NCBI RefSeq assembly: GCF_005502885.1
Contig: NZ_SCMR01000020.1
Span: 20,564 to 84,563 of the forward strand
Reading direction: 5' to 3'
Length of the DNA stretch: 64,000 nucleotides
Source: Microbacterium sp. 2FI
GTDB lineage: Bacteria > Actinomycetota > Actinomycetes > Actinomycetales > Microbacteriaceae
In this document: one piece after another, positions 35,717 to 43,949 of the stretch
Numbering within the stretch: position 1 is the first letter of the stretch
Layout of the letters: every line of letters starts with the position of its first letter
Position numbers and translations under genes: made by a program
The notes under the pieces: generated by a model
Databases searched by the model: none
What the model was told of the DNA's origin: nothing
The model's input: only the letters and a program-made list of their open reading frames with translations

Positions 35717-36726
35717 AGTGACGGTCCGGTCGACCGCGACGGCTCGACCGCGGGAGCACTCGACGGCTGAGGGGCCGGCTGTGTGACGCGACGCGGCGGG
35801 GTTGCGTTCTGGGTCAGGTCGACGATCTCCTCGACGAGCCGGCGCTCCTGTTCGGCGACGACCGACGAACCCTTCGGAAACGGCATCGCGGGCAGAACCT
35901 CGTTCAACCCGACCCGATGCAACTCCAGCAGCAGGTCGGCGGCGGGCGGTGCCATCTCGCGCGACGCGCGAGCGAAGTCCGTCGCGCGGCGAAGCTCGCT
36001 GAACCACTCGGCGGCAGCGCGTGGAGTCCACGGGGCATCGTCCACGGCCGCGACCGCCCGCGCGGCGCCGTCGAACGAAGCAGCACCCGCGCTCCGGTCG
36101 GCGTCAAACAGCACTGCGCCGTCCCGCCCCACGACGGTAGCGCGATCCACAGCGCTCGACTCCGCAAGCGCGGCTGCCAGCGCGCGGGTCGACTCCCACC
36201 CACGTCGATGGACCTCTCGGCTCGTGAATCGTGCCGGCAAGCGTGCCTGGCGCTCCCAGAGATAGGTGGATGCTGCCGCGAGCAGGCTCGCAGCGCGACG
36301 CGACGCGACGACCACCGTCCTGGTGGCGAAGCCCTCGTCGGCGAACATCTCGGCCACCGCGAACACGGTCTCCGGCGAACCGAACGTGCCCTCGAGCACG
36401 AGTGAACGACGCGATGCCTGCGCGTATGCGATCGACTTCTCGAGCACCTCCGCAGCTGGCCCGCTCACCGCCGACGGCGCCTCCAGCGGGCGCCACCTCA
36501 GCAGCTGCGCCGACTGCGGATCAGACATGACGGCGTCATCGGCACTGACAACCGCCGCGCCATCGAGCTCGCGCGCCACGAACGCAGCCACCGCTCCACG
36601 TCCCGATCCGGCCTCGCCGGCGACGACTGTGAAGGTCGGCTGCTCGACCCCGTCAGCACGGAAGAGGATGTCTCGAACGACCTCGAAGGATGGCGCGCGG
36701 TCCGCTCCCGCGGCGACCTCAGCCAC
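35713..36726 (-). CDS. Zeta-toxin-like kinase with degenerate P-loop
   Basis: The 337-residue protein resembles zeta toxins (UDP-N-acetylglucosamine kinases): PTFTVVAGEAGSGRG at the start, SADDAVMS in the position of the zeta FDD/DE(Y/F)R region, and LVLEGTFGSPETVFAVAEMF followed by TRTVVVASRR. However, the P-loop reads GEAGSGRG (37-44): the essential Lys of GxxxxGK(S/T) is Arg and the Ser/Thr is Gly, so ATP binding is doubtful. The C-terminal 100 residues are Pro/Ala-rich. It lies between a small upstream gene and the resolvase-like gene, all overlapping. Similar zeta-like proteins occur near relaxase genes in actinobacterial plasmids. Confidence 0.7.
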   Translation of the reverse strand: MAEVAAGADRAPSFEVVRDILFRADGVEQPTFTVVAGEAGSGRGAVAAFVARELDGAAVVSADDAVMSDPQSAQLLRWRPLEAPSAVSGPAAEVLEKSIAYAQASRRSLVLEGTFGSPETVFAVAEMFADEGFATRTVVVASRRAASLLAAASTYLWERQARLPARFTSREVHRRGWESTRALAAALAESSAVDRATVVGRDGAVLFDADRSAGAASFDGAARAVAAVDDAPWTPRAAAEWFSELRRATDFARASREMAPPAADLLLELHRVGLNEVLPAMPFPKGSSVVAEQERRLVEEIVDLTQNATPPRRVTQPAPQPSSAPAVEPSRSTGPSL

Positions 36727-36967
36727 GGCGATCGCCGTTCAGCTCCGCCCACCGGTTCGCGAGATCCGCGGTCACTGCGTCAATGGCGGTGCGGTCGCTT
36801 CCATCCACGAGCATCACTCGACTGTGGATGCTGCGTGCCTCGTCCGCGCTACCGTCGACGCGCTCCGAACGGCCCTGCAGGAGCATCCCGATCACCGCGC
36901 GCGCGAGATCGCGCATCGCGTCATACGCGACGACATCGCTGGTTCCCCAGCCGCTTCCGCTGACCAC
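36719..36967 (-). CDS. Small protein before the zeta-like gene, possible antitoxin
   Basis: The 82-residue protein starts at GTG 36967 behind a strong GGGGAGGAGG site and overlaps the zeta-like gene by eight bases. It is mostly helical (MRDLARAVIGMLLQGRSER and IDAVTADLANRWAELN). The position is that of an epsilon antitoxin, but I see no sequence match to epsilon. It opens a three-gene operon that runs away from the relaxase gene. Confidence 0.6.
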   Translation of the reverse strand: MVSGSGWGTSDVVAYDAMRDLARAVIGMLLQGRSERVDGSADEARSIHSRVMLVDGSDRTAIDAVTADLANRWAELNGDRRG

Positions 36968-37170
36968 TGCTCAGGCGCCTCCTCCCCGAAGTCTATGCAT
37001 CGAACGAAACACACAAGCACCCATTTCGACAACACCCCGAACTCACCCCGTCCAAGCCCCGATTCCCAACACGCGCAAGGCCGCCACCACAAACCCACCC
37101 ACGAGCAAAGAATCATCTGACGCACGCAGGCACTTTCTGTGAATGCATACCGTAGATAGACATTGGAGCG

Positions 37171-37176
37171 TATCCT
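37171..37176 (+). promoter_or_regulatory. -10 box of a probable leaderless promoter (relaxase)
   Basis: TATCCT is followed by six bases and ATG 37183. This explains expression of the relaxase gene without a ribosome site. Confidence 0.6.
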
Positions 37177-37182
37177 GGCGGC

Positions 37183-40100
37183 ATGCGCGGAGGACTGCAG
37201 CGGTGGAAGCGGGGCGAGGACTCACAGGGAGTTCGCGCCGCGCTTTCGTATGCGCTCGAGGGGCGATGCGATGCGCACATCCGTGTCTCAGCCGGCGGCG
37301 TATCTCTCGCTGACTACTCCGACAGCACCGACCGATCGATCACCCGTTTCATCGTCGAGGCGGGCCACATCACCACGGATGAGCTTGACCGGGAGCAGCT
37401 TCTCCACTGGGTCGACGGCAACGACCCGCTCACGACGGAGCGTCGCGGCCGCGACCTTGCGTCGCCGAAGTCAGACCTCGTCCTCGACGGAACGATCAAC
37501 GCGCCGAAGTCGTATAGCCTCGTCGCGACCATCCACCCCGCGCTCGCCGACGAGTTCGATCGGCTGCAGGACCGCCTGCGCGACCGGATCATCACAACCT
37601 GGCAGCGCGAGCTGAACGCTCGCCGCGGCGCGGGCGGCCGCATCCGTGAATCCGTCCACCGTCTCGAGGTCGTCGAACTCCACCACCGCCGCTCGCGCGC
37701 ACTCGACCCGCACCTGCACCGTCACCTCTGGCTCAACGTGCGCGTGCAGGGCGAGGACGGCAACTGGTCGAACGTCGACTCCCGTGTCGCGATGAAGCTG
37801 CACACGGTCATCAACGCCGAGGGCGAGCTTGCCGCGCGCACCGACCCGGAGTGGATCGCCGCGCTCGCACGCTACGGCTACACCGTGCGCGCCGACGGCG
37901 AGATCGCCGAGGTGTCGCACGCGATCCGACCGCTGTCTCGACGATCGAACCAGATCGAAGCGAACCGTGCGGTGATCATCGCCCGGTGGCGCGACGCCCA
38001 CCCGGGCCAGCACCCCAGTCGTGAGGTGCTCCAGCAGATCGATCGCTACGCCTGGGCGCAGGGCCGCCCCCGCAAGCCCGACAACCTCGACGAGGACGAG
38101 TGGGAGCAGTTGATCCGCCACGAGCTCCTCGAGATCGACCCGCAACTCCTCGATCGCCGTCCGCCCACGATCCCGACCACGGTTGAGCTCGCAGCGCTCG
38201 ATCGCGAACTGCTCGCCGCAAAGGCGATCGTCGAAGCGGACGCGCGCTCGGCACCCAATGGTGGACGGTTCAGCCCCATGGACGTCCGCGCCGGCGCGAT
38301 GCGTGCGCTCGCGGCCTCCGGAATCGTCGCCAACCGCGACGACCTGCAACCCTTGATCGACGACGTCGTTGGCATCGCCACCGGCCACACGGTCAACCTG
38401 CTCGAGAGCGACGGCGCGACTCCCGAACACATCAAGGGCCTCATGGCGGCCTCGACTGCCGCATTGAAGGTGGAGGTCGCCGACCGCTTCGACCGGCTCG
38501 CCGGCGACGGAGACCACGCGGACGATGAGCTCGTCGACGCGGCCGAGTCGGCGACGCTGCAACCCGGCACGGGACTCGATACGGGGCAGCGGGATGCCGC
38601 ATCCGCCATCGCCGGCACGCACCGGCTCGTCGCGGTCATGGGCCCTGCCGGGACGGGCAAGACCACCATGCTGCGGGTCGCGCACCGGGCGCTCGCGATC
38701 CAGGGGCGACGGCTCGTTGTCGTCGCGCCGACGAAGAAGGCGGCTTCGGTCGCCGGTCGTGAGATTGGTGCGTCGGCATCCAGCCTTCACGCCCTCCTCG
38801 GCGACCACGGATGGCGATGGACTCGCGACGATGCCGGCGCCGAGGTCTGGACTCGGCTCGGCATCGGCGACGTCGACCCTGCGACCGGTCGCATCTACGT
38901 CGGTCCGCGCAAGCATCCGCTCGCACCCGGCGACCGGATCGTCGTCGACGAAGCCGGCATGGTCGACCTCTACACCGCACGCGCGCTCGCTCAGGTTGCC
39001 GACGAGACCGGAGCCGGCATCGCCATGGTCGGTGACCACCTGCAGGCGATGCCCGTCGGCCACTCGGGCGCGATGGCCTGCATGGCCCAGCGCAGCGGAG
39101 CCGTGGTCGAACTGACCTCCGTGCACCGCTTCCGCGACCCGAACTACGCCGCGCTCACGCTGCGGCTTCGGGAGCCGGCATCCATCGACGAAGCTCGGAC
39201 CGTCGCGATGGAACTGGATGCCGGTGGCCACATCCATCGCGTCGGAGACCACCTGCATGCGCAAGAGGTGATGGTTGAGTCGTACTTCCGCTGGTCGGCC
39301 GAGCGCAAGCGCGTCGCGCTCGTGACGAGCACCAACGAAGAGGCGGATGCCATCAACGAGGCGATCCAGCAGCGACGTGTCGACTGCGCTCAGATCGACG
39401 TGATGCGGGTGGCGGTGGGTATGGGGGAGCAGCGGATCCTCGAAGGCGACGTCGTGCAGACGCGCCGCAACGACCACGTCACCGGCGTTCAGAATCGCGC
39501 GCTCTGGACAGTGCGCCGCATCGATGCGCGCTGGGTCGAGCTGGTCAGTGTCGACGACCGCGGCGACGTGAGACGAGTGGATGCTGACTACGTCGCCGAT
39601 CATGTTCATCTCGCCTACGCGTCAACAGTGCACGGCATCCAGGGTGAGACGACCGACGCATCGGTCGTCGGGCCCGGTGTCGATGCCTCGGGACTCTATG
39701 TCGGGATGACGCGAGGGCGCGTGCACAACGAGGTCGTCGCCGTCGCGCGCGACGACTCGGATGCGCGGGAGCAGATCGCAGAGAGCATGATGCGAGGGGC
39801 GCCTGTGGTGACGATCGACGACTCCAGGCGAGCGGCGCGGGCGGAGTTGGGCCGCGCGGCAGTTCCGATGTCAGAGGCTTTGGACGGAGCCGGTGACCCA
39901 CGGGCCGAGCTCGGCGAGTGGATCCGTGTCGCCCGTGGACTGCTCACTGACATGGAGGCTGCAGAGGCGCGACGCGCGTCGCGGACGCATGCCCGAGCGG
40001 ACAATGCAGCTGTCGGCCACGAAGAGGACCGGTCTCGCGCCCAAGCCCTTGCCGATCTAGTCATCGAGCGCGAGCGTGAATGCGCGGCGCTGTGGGATCG

Positions 40101-40191
40101 CGGAACGCAGCCCGCTCGCGCGTCGAACCATCAGGCATCGGCCCCCGCCATCTCTGTACCTGAGACGGCCGCAATGATCTCCGGCTTGTGA
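37183..40191 (+). CDS. traA: MobF-family conjugative relaxase with RecD-like helicase
   Basis: The 1002-residue protein joins a TrwC/TraI-type relaxase (residues 1 to about 300) to a superfamily 1 helicase (about 470-900). The three-histidine metal site is DPHLHRHLWL with His177, His179 and His181. Helicase motif I is GPAGTGKTT (487-495) and motif II DEAGM follows near residue 587. It should nick oriT, stay bound to the 5' end and unwind the strand for transfer through the secretion system encoded at 45986-56713. The N-terminus lacks the usual YYxxG double-tyrosine motif; single tyrosines at about 27 and 46 are candidates for the nucleophile. It is divergent from the zeta-like operon. Confidence 0.9.
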   Translation: MRGGLQRWKRGEDSQGVRAALSYALEGRCDAHIRVSAGGVSLADYSDSTDRSITRFIVEAGHITTDELDREQLLHWVDGNDPLTTERRGRDLASPKSDLVLDGTINAPKSYSLVATIHPALADEFDRLQDRLRDRIITTWQRELNARRGAGGRIRESVHRLEVVELHHRRSRALDPHLHRHLWLNVRVQGEDGNWSNVDSRVAMKLHTVINAEGELAARTDPEWIAALARYGYTVRADGEIAEVSHAIRPLSRRSNQIEANRAVIIARWRDAHPGQHPSREVLQQIDRYAWAQGRPRKPDNLDEDEWEQLIRHELLEIDPQLLDRRPPTIPTTVELAALDRELLAAKAIVEADARSAPNGGRFSPMDVRAGAMRALAASGIVANRDDLQPLIDDVVGIATGHTVNLLESDGATPEHIKGLMAASTAALKVEVADRFDRLAGDGDHADDELVDAAESATLQPGTGLDTGQRDAASAIAGTHRLVAVMGPAGTGKTTMLRVAHRALAIQGRRLVVVAPTKKAASVAGREIGASASSLHALLGDHGWRWTRDDAGAEVWTRLGIGDVDPATGRIYVGPRKHPLAPGDRIVVDEAGMVDLYTARALAQVADETGAGIAMVGDHLQAMPVGHSGAMACMAQRSGAVVELTSVHRFRDPNYAALTLRLREPASIDEARTVAMELDAGGHIHRVGDHLHAQEVMVESYFRWSAERKRVALVTSTNEEADAINEAIQQRRVDCAQIDVMRVAVGMGEQRILEGDVVQTRRNDHVTGVQNRALWTVRRIDARWVELVSVDDRGDVRRVDADYVADHVHLAYASTVHGIQGETTDASVVGPGVDASGLYVGMTRGRVHNEVVAVARDDSDAREQIAESMMRGAPVVTIDDSRRAARAELGRAAVPMSEALDGAGDPRAELGEWIRVARGLLTDMEAAEARRASRTHARADNAAVGHEEDRSRAQALADLVIERERECAALWDRGTQPARASNHQASAPAISVPETAAMISGL

Positions 40192-40291
40192 ACGAGCCGG
40201 ACCCGATCGAGGCAGTTTGGGTTGGCATCCGCACGATGGCGGCTGCGTCGCCGACTCTGCGGAGGGCGCTGCAGACGAGTCGGTCTCCGAC

Positions 40292-40297
40292 TAATCT
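40292..40297 (+). promoter_or_regulatory. -10 box of a probable leaderless promoter
   Basis: TAATCT is followed by six bases and GTG 40304. Confidence 0.5.
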
Positions 40298-40303
40298 ACT
40301 GCT

Positions 40304-40528
40304 GTGACCGATGAGTACGACGGCGCACAACCCCGATGCCCCGAAGACAGCATTGTGATGCGCGACATACCCGGCGGCTGGAGATGCCCCGCCTGCGGCC
40401 ACACCTGTACGCCAACGATGCAGCAATATCAGGACCAGCCCCAAGACTTCGACGGACCCTCTATCCACGGCGGATGATGAGCAGCGTCGTGCCCGGACGG
40501 ATCCGTATCCGGACATTGCCCGTTGAAC
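40304..40528 (+). CDS. Small zinc-ribbon-like protein
   Basis: The 74-codon frame begins at GTG 40304, six bases after a -10 box. It contains RCPEDSIVMRDIPGGWRCPACGHTC, read in parts: cysteines at about residues 12, 28, 31 and 35 could form a zinc knuckle. The C-terminal half is polar and probably disordered. No family is recognised. It follows the relaxase gene but has its own promoter. Confidence 0.5.
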
Positions 40529-40646
40529 GGACCCGCTTCGTTCAAGGCGGGTCGGATGTCACCTGCTCAGTCAGCAGTCCCGTTCGCATCTACCTGCGCT
40601 CAGTGAAGGGCGGTAGGGTCGCAGTGGCCAGGGGAGGGGTGGTGGC

Positions 40647-40856
40647 GTGCCTCAAAGAGCTTGGGTTGCATCATTCGGGGGGCTGTGGACCGTGAAGTCC
40701 GATGCGCGCCAAGTCATCACGGCCTACGACACCGAAGCTGAGGCTATCGTGGCCGCTCGATCACTGCTGGCCGAGACCGGGGGTGGCGAACTCGTTCGGA
40801 AGGATCAGTTCGGCGGGGTCGTCGACCGCGAATCGATTCCCCGACGAAGCATCTGA
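40647..40856 (+). CDS. DUF2188-like small protein
   Basis: The 69-residue protein fits the DUF2188 pattern: WTVKSDARQVITAYDTEAEAIVAARSL, read in parts, then GGGELVRKDQFGGVVDRESIP. In this family a short beta-alpha unit is followed by the ELVVHxxDGxI strand; function is unknown. The GTG start 40647 lies behind GGGGAGGGG. It is followed by a strong hairpin. Confidence 0.75.
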   Translation: MPQRAWVASFGGLWTVKSDARQVITAYDTEAEAIVAARSLLAETGGGELVRKDQFGGVVDRESIPRRSI

Positions 40857-40870
40857 GAACGTTTGATCGT

Positions 40871-40894
40871 GCCTCCCAGAGTTCTCTGGGAGGC
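40871..40894. terminator. Perfect hairpin after the DUF2188-like gene
   Basis: GCCTCCCAGA and TCTGGGAGGC pair over 10 bp around a GTTC loop. It lies between two convergent genes and probably ends both transcripts. Confidence 0.75.
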
Positions 40895-40917
40895 GACTGT
40901 GGTGCGCTCGCGATCAA

Positions 40918-41079
40918 TCAGACGCGATCGCTTCGGACGATGGCCGCGAGTTCGGCCACGGCCGCGTGAAGGCTCGTCAACGCTGACACGGATTCGGCGT
41001 TCGGATCACGCTCGCGCAACGTCGCGATCTGCTGTTCTGCGGCATCGAGATACGTCGTAACCGCCCTGATGCTGGCCAT
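40918..41079 (-). CDS. Small helical protein of unknown function
   Basis: The 53-residue frame starts at ATG 41079 behind GGGACGGAG. It forms two amphipathic helices (RAVTTYLDAAEQQIATLRER and ALTSLHAAVAELAAIVR), as in many small element-encoded proteins. No function is recognised. It is convergent with the DUF2188-like gene across the hairpin at 40871-40894. Confidence 0.5.
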   Translation of the reverse strand: MASIRAVTTYLDAAEQQIATLRERDPNAESVSALTSLHAAVAELAAIVRSDRV

Positions 41080-41270
41080 GTAACGCTCCGTCCCGAGTGT
41101 GTTTCCCAGCGGGACACTATCGGAAAGAAGTGAACGGGTATGCGGGGCGCCGTAGCTCTGTTCGGCGCCTCGTGGTTCAGGGTTTGCGCGCGCCTGCCTT
41201 CGACTTCACACGCCTTCTCCGCCGCGGTCGCTTGCGCGCCGATGGCCTGTCTCGTCGAGCCGATTCGGAG

Positions 41271-41276
41271 GACAAT
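41271..41276 (+). promoter_or_regulatory. -10 box of a probable leaderless promoter
   Basis: GACAAT is followed by six bases and GTG 41283. The same string, GACAATRGACGGGTG, precedes the regulator gene at 57093. Confidence 0.5.
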
Positions 41277-41282
41277 AGACGG

Positions 41283-41501
41283 GTGAGTTGCACGCACCCC
41301 GATAGCGAGTTCGAGGCGCTCGTCTACCTGGCGGAGCGTCTGCGTCAGCGATTCCCGGAACTGGCCGAGGGCGCAGCCTTCGAGCTGATCGCTGAGGAGT
41401 TGGAGACGTTCGACCGTGCGCGGCTGCGCGACTACGTGCCGGTGCTGGTCGAGCGCAACGTTCTCCGCCGTCTCCGCAGTCACTCGAGCCGTGCGGCCTA
41501 G
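41283..41501 (+). CDS. Stand-alone three-helix-bundle domain protein (DUF3562-like), copy A
   Basis: The 72-residue protein consists of three helices: FEALVYLAERLRQRFPEL, FELIAEELETFDRARLRDY and VPVLVERNVLRRLRSH. This is the three-helix-bundle domain that in actinobacteria often precedes arsenate reductase. The partner at 41523-41726 has the same fold (YVPVLVERNV here, FIPVLVEREA there). A related segment lies inside the ArsR-arsenate reductase fusion at 42575. The start GTG 41283 fits the six-base -10 spacing. It may be a dimerisation partner of the fusion protein. Confidence 0.7.
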   Translation: MSCTHPDSEFEALVYLAERLRQRFPELAEGAAFELIAEELETFDRARLRDYVPVLVERNVLRRLRSHSSRAA

Positions 41502-41522
41502 GCGCGATCCTGGTGAGTTACT

Positions 41523-41726
41523 TCAGGCGGCGGTCTGCAGGCGCGTCTTGGCTTCGCGCTCGACAAGCACCGGGATGAAGTCCCGGACGTGCGCGTCAGC
41601 GAACGCGGCGTACGCTTCGCGGACGATTGTCGAGATCGCCTCAGCGTCAATCGCGGGGAACCGTGTGGCGAGCCGCTCTGCTACCTGGTCCATCGCCGCG
41701 TCCTCGTCTTCGATTTCGCGAGTCAC
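41523..41726 (-). CDS. Stand-alone three-helix-bundle domain protein (DUF3562-like), copy B
   Basis: The roughly 67-residue protein repeats the pattern of copy A: MDQVAERLATRFPAID, ISTIVREAYAAFADAHVRDF and IPVLVEREAKTRL. It is convergent with copy A, with only 21 bases between the stop codons. I chose GTG 41726; ATG 41693 would give 56 residues and still include all three helices. Two such paralogues directly before an ArsR-ArsC fusion are unlikely to be chance. Confidence 0.65.
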   Translation of the reverse strand: MTREIEDEDAAMDQVAERLATRFPAIDAEAISTIVREAYAAFADAHVRDFIPVLVEREAKTRLQTAA

Positions 41727-41833
41727 TGGCTGGTCCAATCGTTGCGGGGGTTTGGCAACAAATGGTACCCATCGCCGGGGCCGAGCACCAGGACAGGTGC
41801 CTGAGTCGTGCGGCACTGCCAGGATCTCTTGAT

Positions 41834-42514
41834 GTGAACCTTTTCGTGAACGTCGTGAATGTCTTCGTCGACGATGTCGGCGCGCACGGCAACCCCCTGG
41901 GAATCGTCTGGGCGTCGTCCGCGACGCGAAAACGCGAGCAGCAGATCGCCGCCGATCTTGGCTTCAGCGAGACGATCTTCATCGATGGCGTCGCAGATCG
42001 TGTTGCGACGGCGCGCATCTTCACACCCACACGGGAGTTGCCGTTCGCCGGTCACCCGACGGTCGGGCTTGCCGCGTGGCTTCGTCGCGGTGGCGACGAG
42101 GTCAAAGCCCTGAGCGTGCCTGCGGGAAGCGTGCGAGTGCGCGCAGACGGCGACATGGTGTTCGTGACCGCGTTGCCGGAGTGGGCGCCGGAGTTCGCGC
42201 TGGATCAACTCTCCTCGCCCACTGAAGTGAAGGCGGTCGATCCGGACGCGTACGGCGTCGGTTTGAACTACGTCTGGGCATGGCTCGACGAACCAGCAGG
42301 GAAGGTTCACGCGCGCATGTTCGCCGCCGACCTCGGGATCCGGGAAGACGAAGCAACCGGATCAGCTGCCGTGCGACTGTCATCCCACCTCGGACGCGAT
42401 CTCGAGATCCAGCAAGGCGAGGGCTCCCTCCTGCGTACGCACGTGCGCTACCTCGGCCAGCAGATCGAGGTCGGCGGGCGAGTGTCTGAAGCGAGGATCA
42501 CAGAGCTGCGCTGA
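41834..42514 (+). CDS. PhzF-family isomerase-like protein
   Basis: The 226-residue protein matches PhzF/DapF-fold enzymes: VNVFVDDVGAHGNPLGIV, FSETIFI, the ELPFAGHPTVG loop with the conserved histidine, and a second-half EDEATGSAAVRLSSHL motif. PhzF proteins are usually 260-290 residues, so one of the two lobes is shortened between about residues 110 and 160. The catalytic Glu expected near residue 45 aligns with the Glu of FSETIF. Substrate unknown. It precedes the arsenate gene cluster by 60 bases but lacks its operator. Confidence 0.78.
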   Translation: MNLFVNVVNVFVDDVGAHGNPLGIVWASSATRKREQQIAADLGFSETIFIDGVADRVATARIFTPTRELPFAGHPTVGLAAWLRRGGDEVKALSVPAGSVRVRADGDMVFVTALPEWAPEFALDQLSSPTEVKAVDPDAYGVGLNYVWAWLDEPAGKVHARMFAADLGIREDEATGSAAVRLSSHLGRDLEIQQGEGSLLRTHVRYLGQQIEVGGRVSEARITELR

Positions 42515-42559
42515 TCGGTCGAGGCCCTGTTCTCGGTCAGGCCCAGCGCTCGGGCCCCG

Positions 42560-42577
42560 CATAGACTTCGGTCTATG
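42560..42577. promoter_or_regulatory. ArsR-type operator 1
   Basis: The perfect palindrome CATAGACTTCGGTCTATG overlaps a -10-like TAGACT and ends in the start codon of the fusion gene. It shares CATAGA-N6-TCTATG with 43489-43506, so the fusion protein probably represses itself. Confidence 0.75.
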
Positions 42578-43462
42578 AGTGCGGGTGACGGTTCCGGCGA
42601 GTGGACGACACTCGGAGATCCCACGCGCGCTCGGATCGTGAGGATGATCCGCGATTCCCCGGAGGGTCGCACACTCGTCGGGCGCCTCGCAGACGGTCTC
42701 GGACTGCGGCAGCCGACCATCAGCCATCATATGAAGGAGCTCACAGCGCGCGGGATCGTCCTGCGGCAGCCCGAAGGACGTCGGGTCTGGTACTCCCTGG
42801 ATCCGCGGAACGCGGAGCGCGTCGACGCCCTGCTGGGTGATGAGACGGCAGGATCGGGCGTCGAACTTGACGTGTCACGCATCGTCTTGGCCCTCGCTGA
42901 GCGCTATCGAGGCACGTTCGGCAGGGAGACGATCGAGCGCTACGTGACCGAGAGTCACGACCTCCTTGCAGCCAGCAATCCGACCACTCTGATCGGGTCC
43001 CGCACCGCGGCGTTCGCGACAGTGCGTCTGGACGCCCTGGCTCGGTCGGCTGCGCCGCGCGGGCCGGTTCCGGAGGTGCTCTTCGTGTGTGTCGAGAATG
43101 CCGGACGCTCTCAGCTCGCCGCCGGTATTCTGCGCCAGCTCGCCGGGGATCGGGTGCTGGTCCGCACGGCAGGCTCAGCACCCGCGGGCGCGGTCCGCAC
43201 GACCATCGTCACCGCGCTCGACGAGATCGGAGTTTCCTTGGGCGGGGAGTTTCCGAAGCCGCTCACCGACGAAGCCGTTCGTGCCGCTGACGTCGTGGTG
43301 ACCATGGGATGCGGGGACGCGTGCCCCGTCTACCCAGGGCGACGGTACCTCGACTGGGACCTCGAAGATCCGGTCGGCAAGCCACTTGAGACGGTTCGCC
43401 GTCTTCGCGACGACATCGAAGGACGTGTGCGGGAACTTCTCGCCGAGCTGACCGCAGCCTGA
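42575..43462 (+). CDS. ArsR-family repressor fused to arsenate reductase
   Basis: The 295-residue protein has three parts: an ArsR winged helix (residues 1-90, recognition helix in LRQPTISHHMKEL), a short helical bundle (about 98-155, starting IVLALAERYRGTFGRETIERYV, read in parts) and a low-molecular-weight phosphatase-type arsenate reductase (about 165-295) with P-loop CVENAGRS: Cys172 and Arg178. A GCGDAC motif follows. The ArsR part contains no cysteine at all, so it cannot bind arsenite by the usual cysteine site. The reductase part may act as the sensor, or another signal is used. It is the first gene of an operon-like set with arsC and a PstS-like gene. Confidence 0.88.
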   Translation: MSAGDGSGEWTTLGDPTRARIVRMIRDSPEGRTLVGRLADGLGLRQPTISHHMKELTARGIVLRQPEGRRVWYSLDPRNAERVDALLGDETAGSGVELDVSRIVLALAERYRGTFGRETIERYVTESHDLLAASNPTTLIGSRTAAFATVRLDALARSAAPRGPVPEVLFVCVENAGRSQLAAGILRQLAGDRVLVRTAGSAPAGAVRTTIVTALDEIGVSLGGEFPKPLTDEAVRAADVVVTMGCGDACPVYPGRRYLDWDLEDPVGKPLETVRRLRDDIEGRVRELLAELTAA

Positions 43463-43488
43463 TCGTTCATCTGCTCTTCTTGTAATTA

Positions 43489-43506
43489 CATAGATCGGGA
43501 TCTATG
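43489..43506. promoter_or_regulatory. ArsR-type operator 2
   Basis: The perfect palindrome CATAGATCGGGATCTATG lies 27 bases before arsC and matches operator 1 at the outer six bases of each arm. It probably brings arsC and the PstS-like gene under the same repressor. Confidence 0.8.
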
Positions 43507-43532
43507 CTTTCGAGTGAGGAAAGCGAGACCTG

Positions 43533-43949
43533 ATGAACGACAAGCCCACCGTCCTCTTCGTCTGCGTTCACAACGCGGGGCGATCCCAGATGGCAGCCGG
43601 ATACCTGCGCGCGCTCAGTGGTGGTGACGTCGAGGTTCTCTCGGCCGGGTCTGCGCCGAAGGACCAGATCAACCCGGTCGCGATCGAGGTGATGGCCGAA
43701 GAGGGCATCGACATCGCGAACAACACCCCGAAGGTGCTGACCGTCGACGCCGTCAAGGAATCAGACGTCGTCATCACGATGGGCTGCGGCGACGTGTGCC
43801 CGATCTTCCCGGGCAAGCGCTACGAGGACTGGGAACTGGACGATCCGGCCGGGCAGGGCATCGACGCGGTGCGCCCGATCCGTGACGAGATCCGGGCACG
43901 AGTGGAGAGTCTGCTCGCAGACCTCGTCCCGCCCAGGGGTGCCAGGTGA
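43533..43949 (+). CDS. arsC: Arsenate reductase, low-molecular-weight phosphatase type
   Basis: This 138-residue enzyme reduces arsenate to arsenite. It has the P-loop CVHNAGRS (Cys11, Arg17) and the late MGCGDVCP motif with the two further cysteines used for electron relay, then a DPAGQ motif with the catalytic Asp. Thioredoxin- or mycothiol-dependent forms have this layout. The start ATG follows GAGGAAAGCGAG. It overlaps the next gene by four bases (GTGA). No arsenite efflux gene (arsB or acr3) is present in the element. Confidence 0.92.
   Translation: MNDKPTVLFVCVHNAGRSQMAAGYLRALSGGDVEVLSAGSAPKDQINPVAIEVMAEEGIDIANNTPKVLTVDAVKESDVVITMGCGDVCPIFPGKRYEDWELDDPAGQGIDAVRPIRDEIRARVESLLADLVPPRGAR

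Noticed and set aside
37171..37180. TATCCTG before the relaxase gene as an IncP-like nick site
   Set aside because: The same bases fit the recurring -10 box with the six-base spacing to ATG. IncP-type nic sites belong to MobP relaxases, whereas this relaxase is MobF. The oriT remains unlocated.
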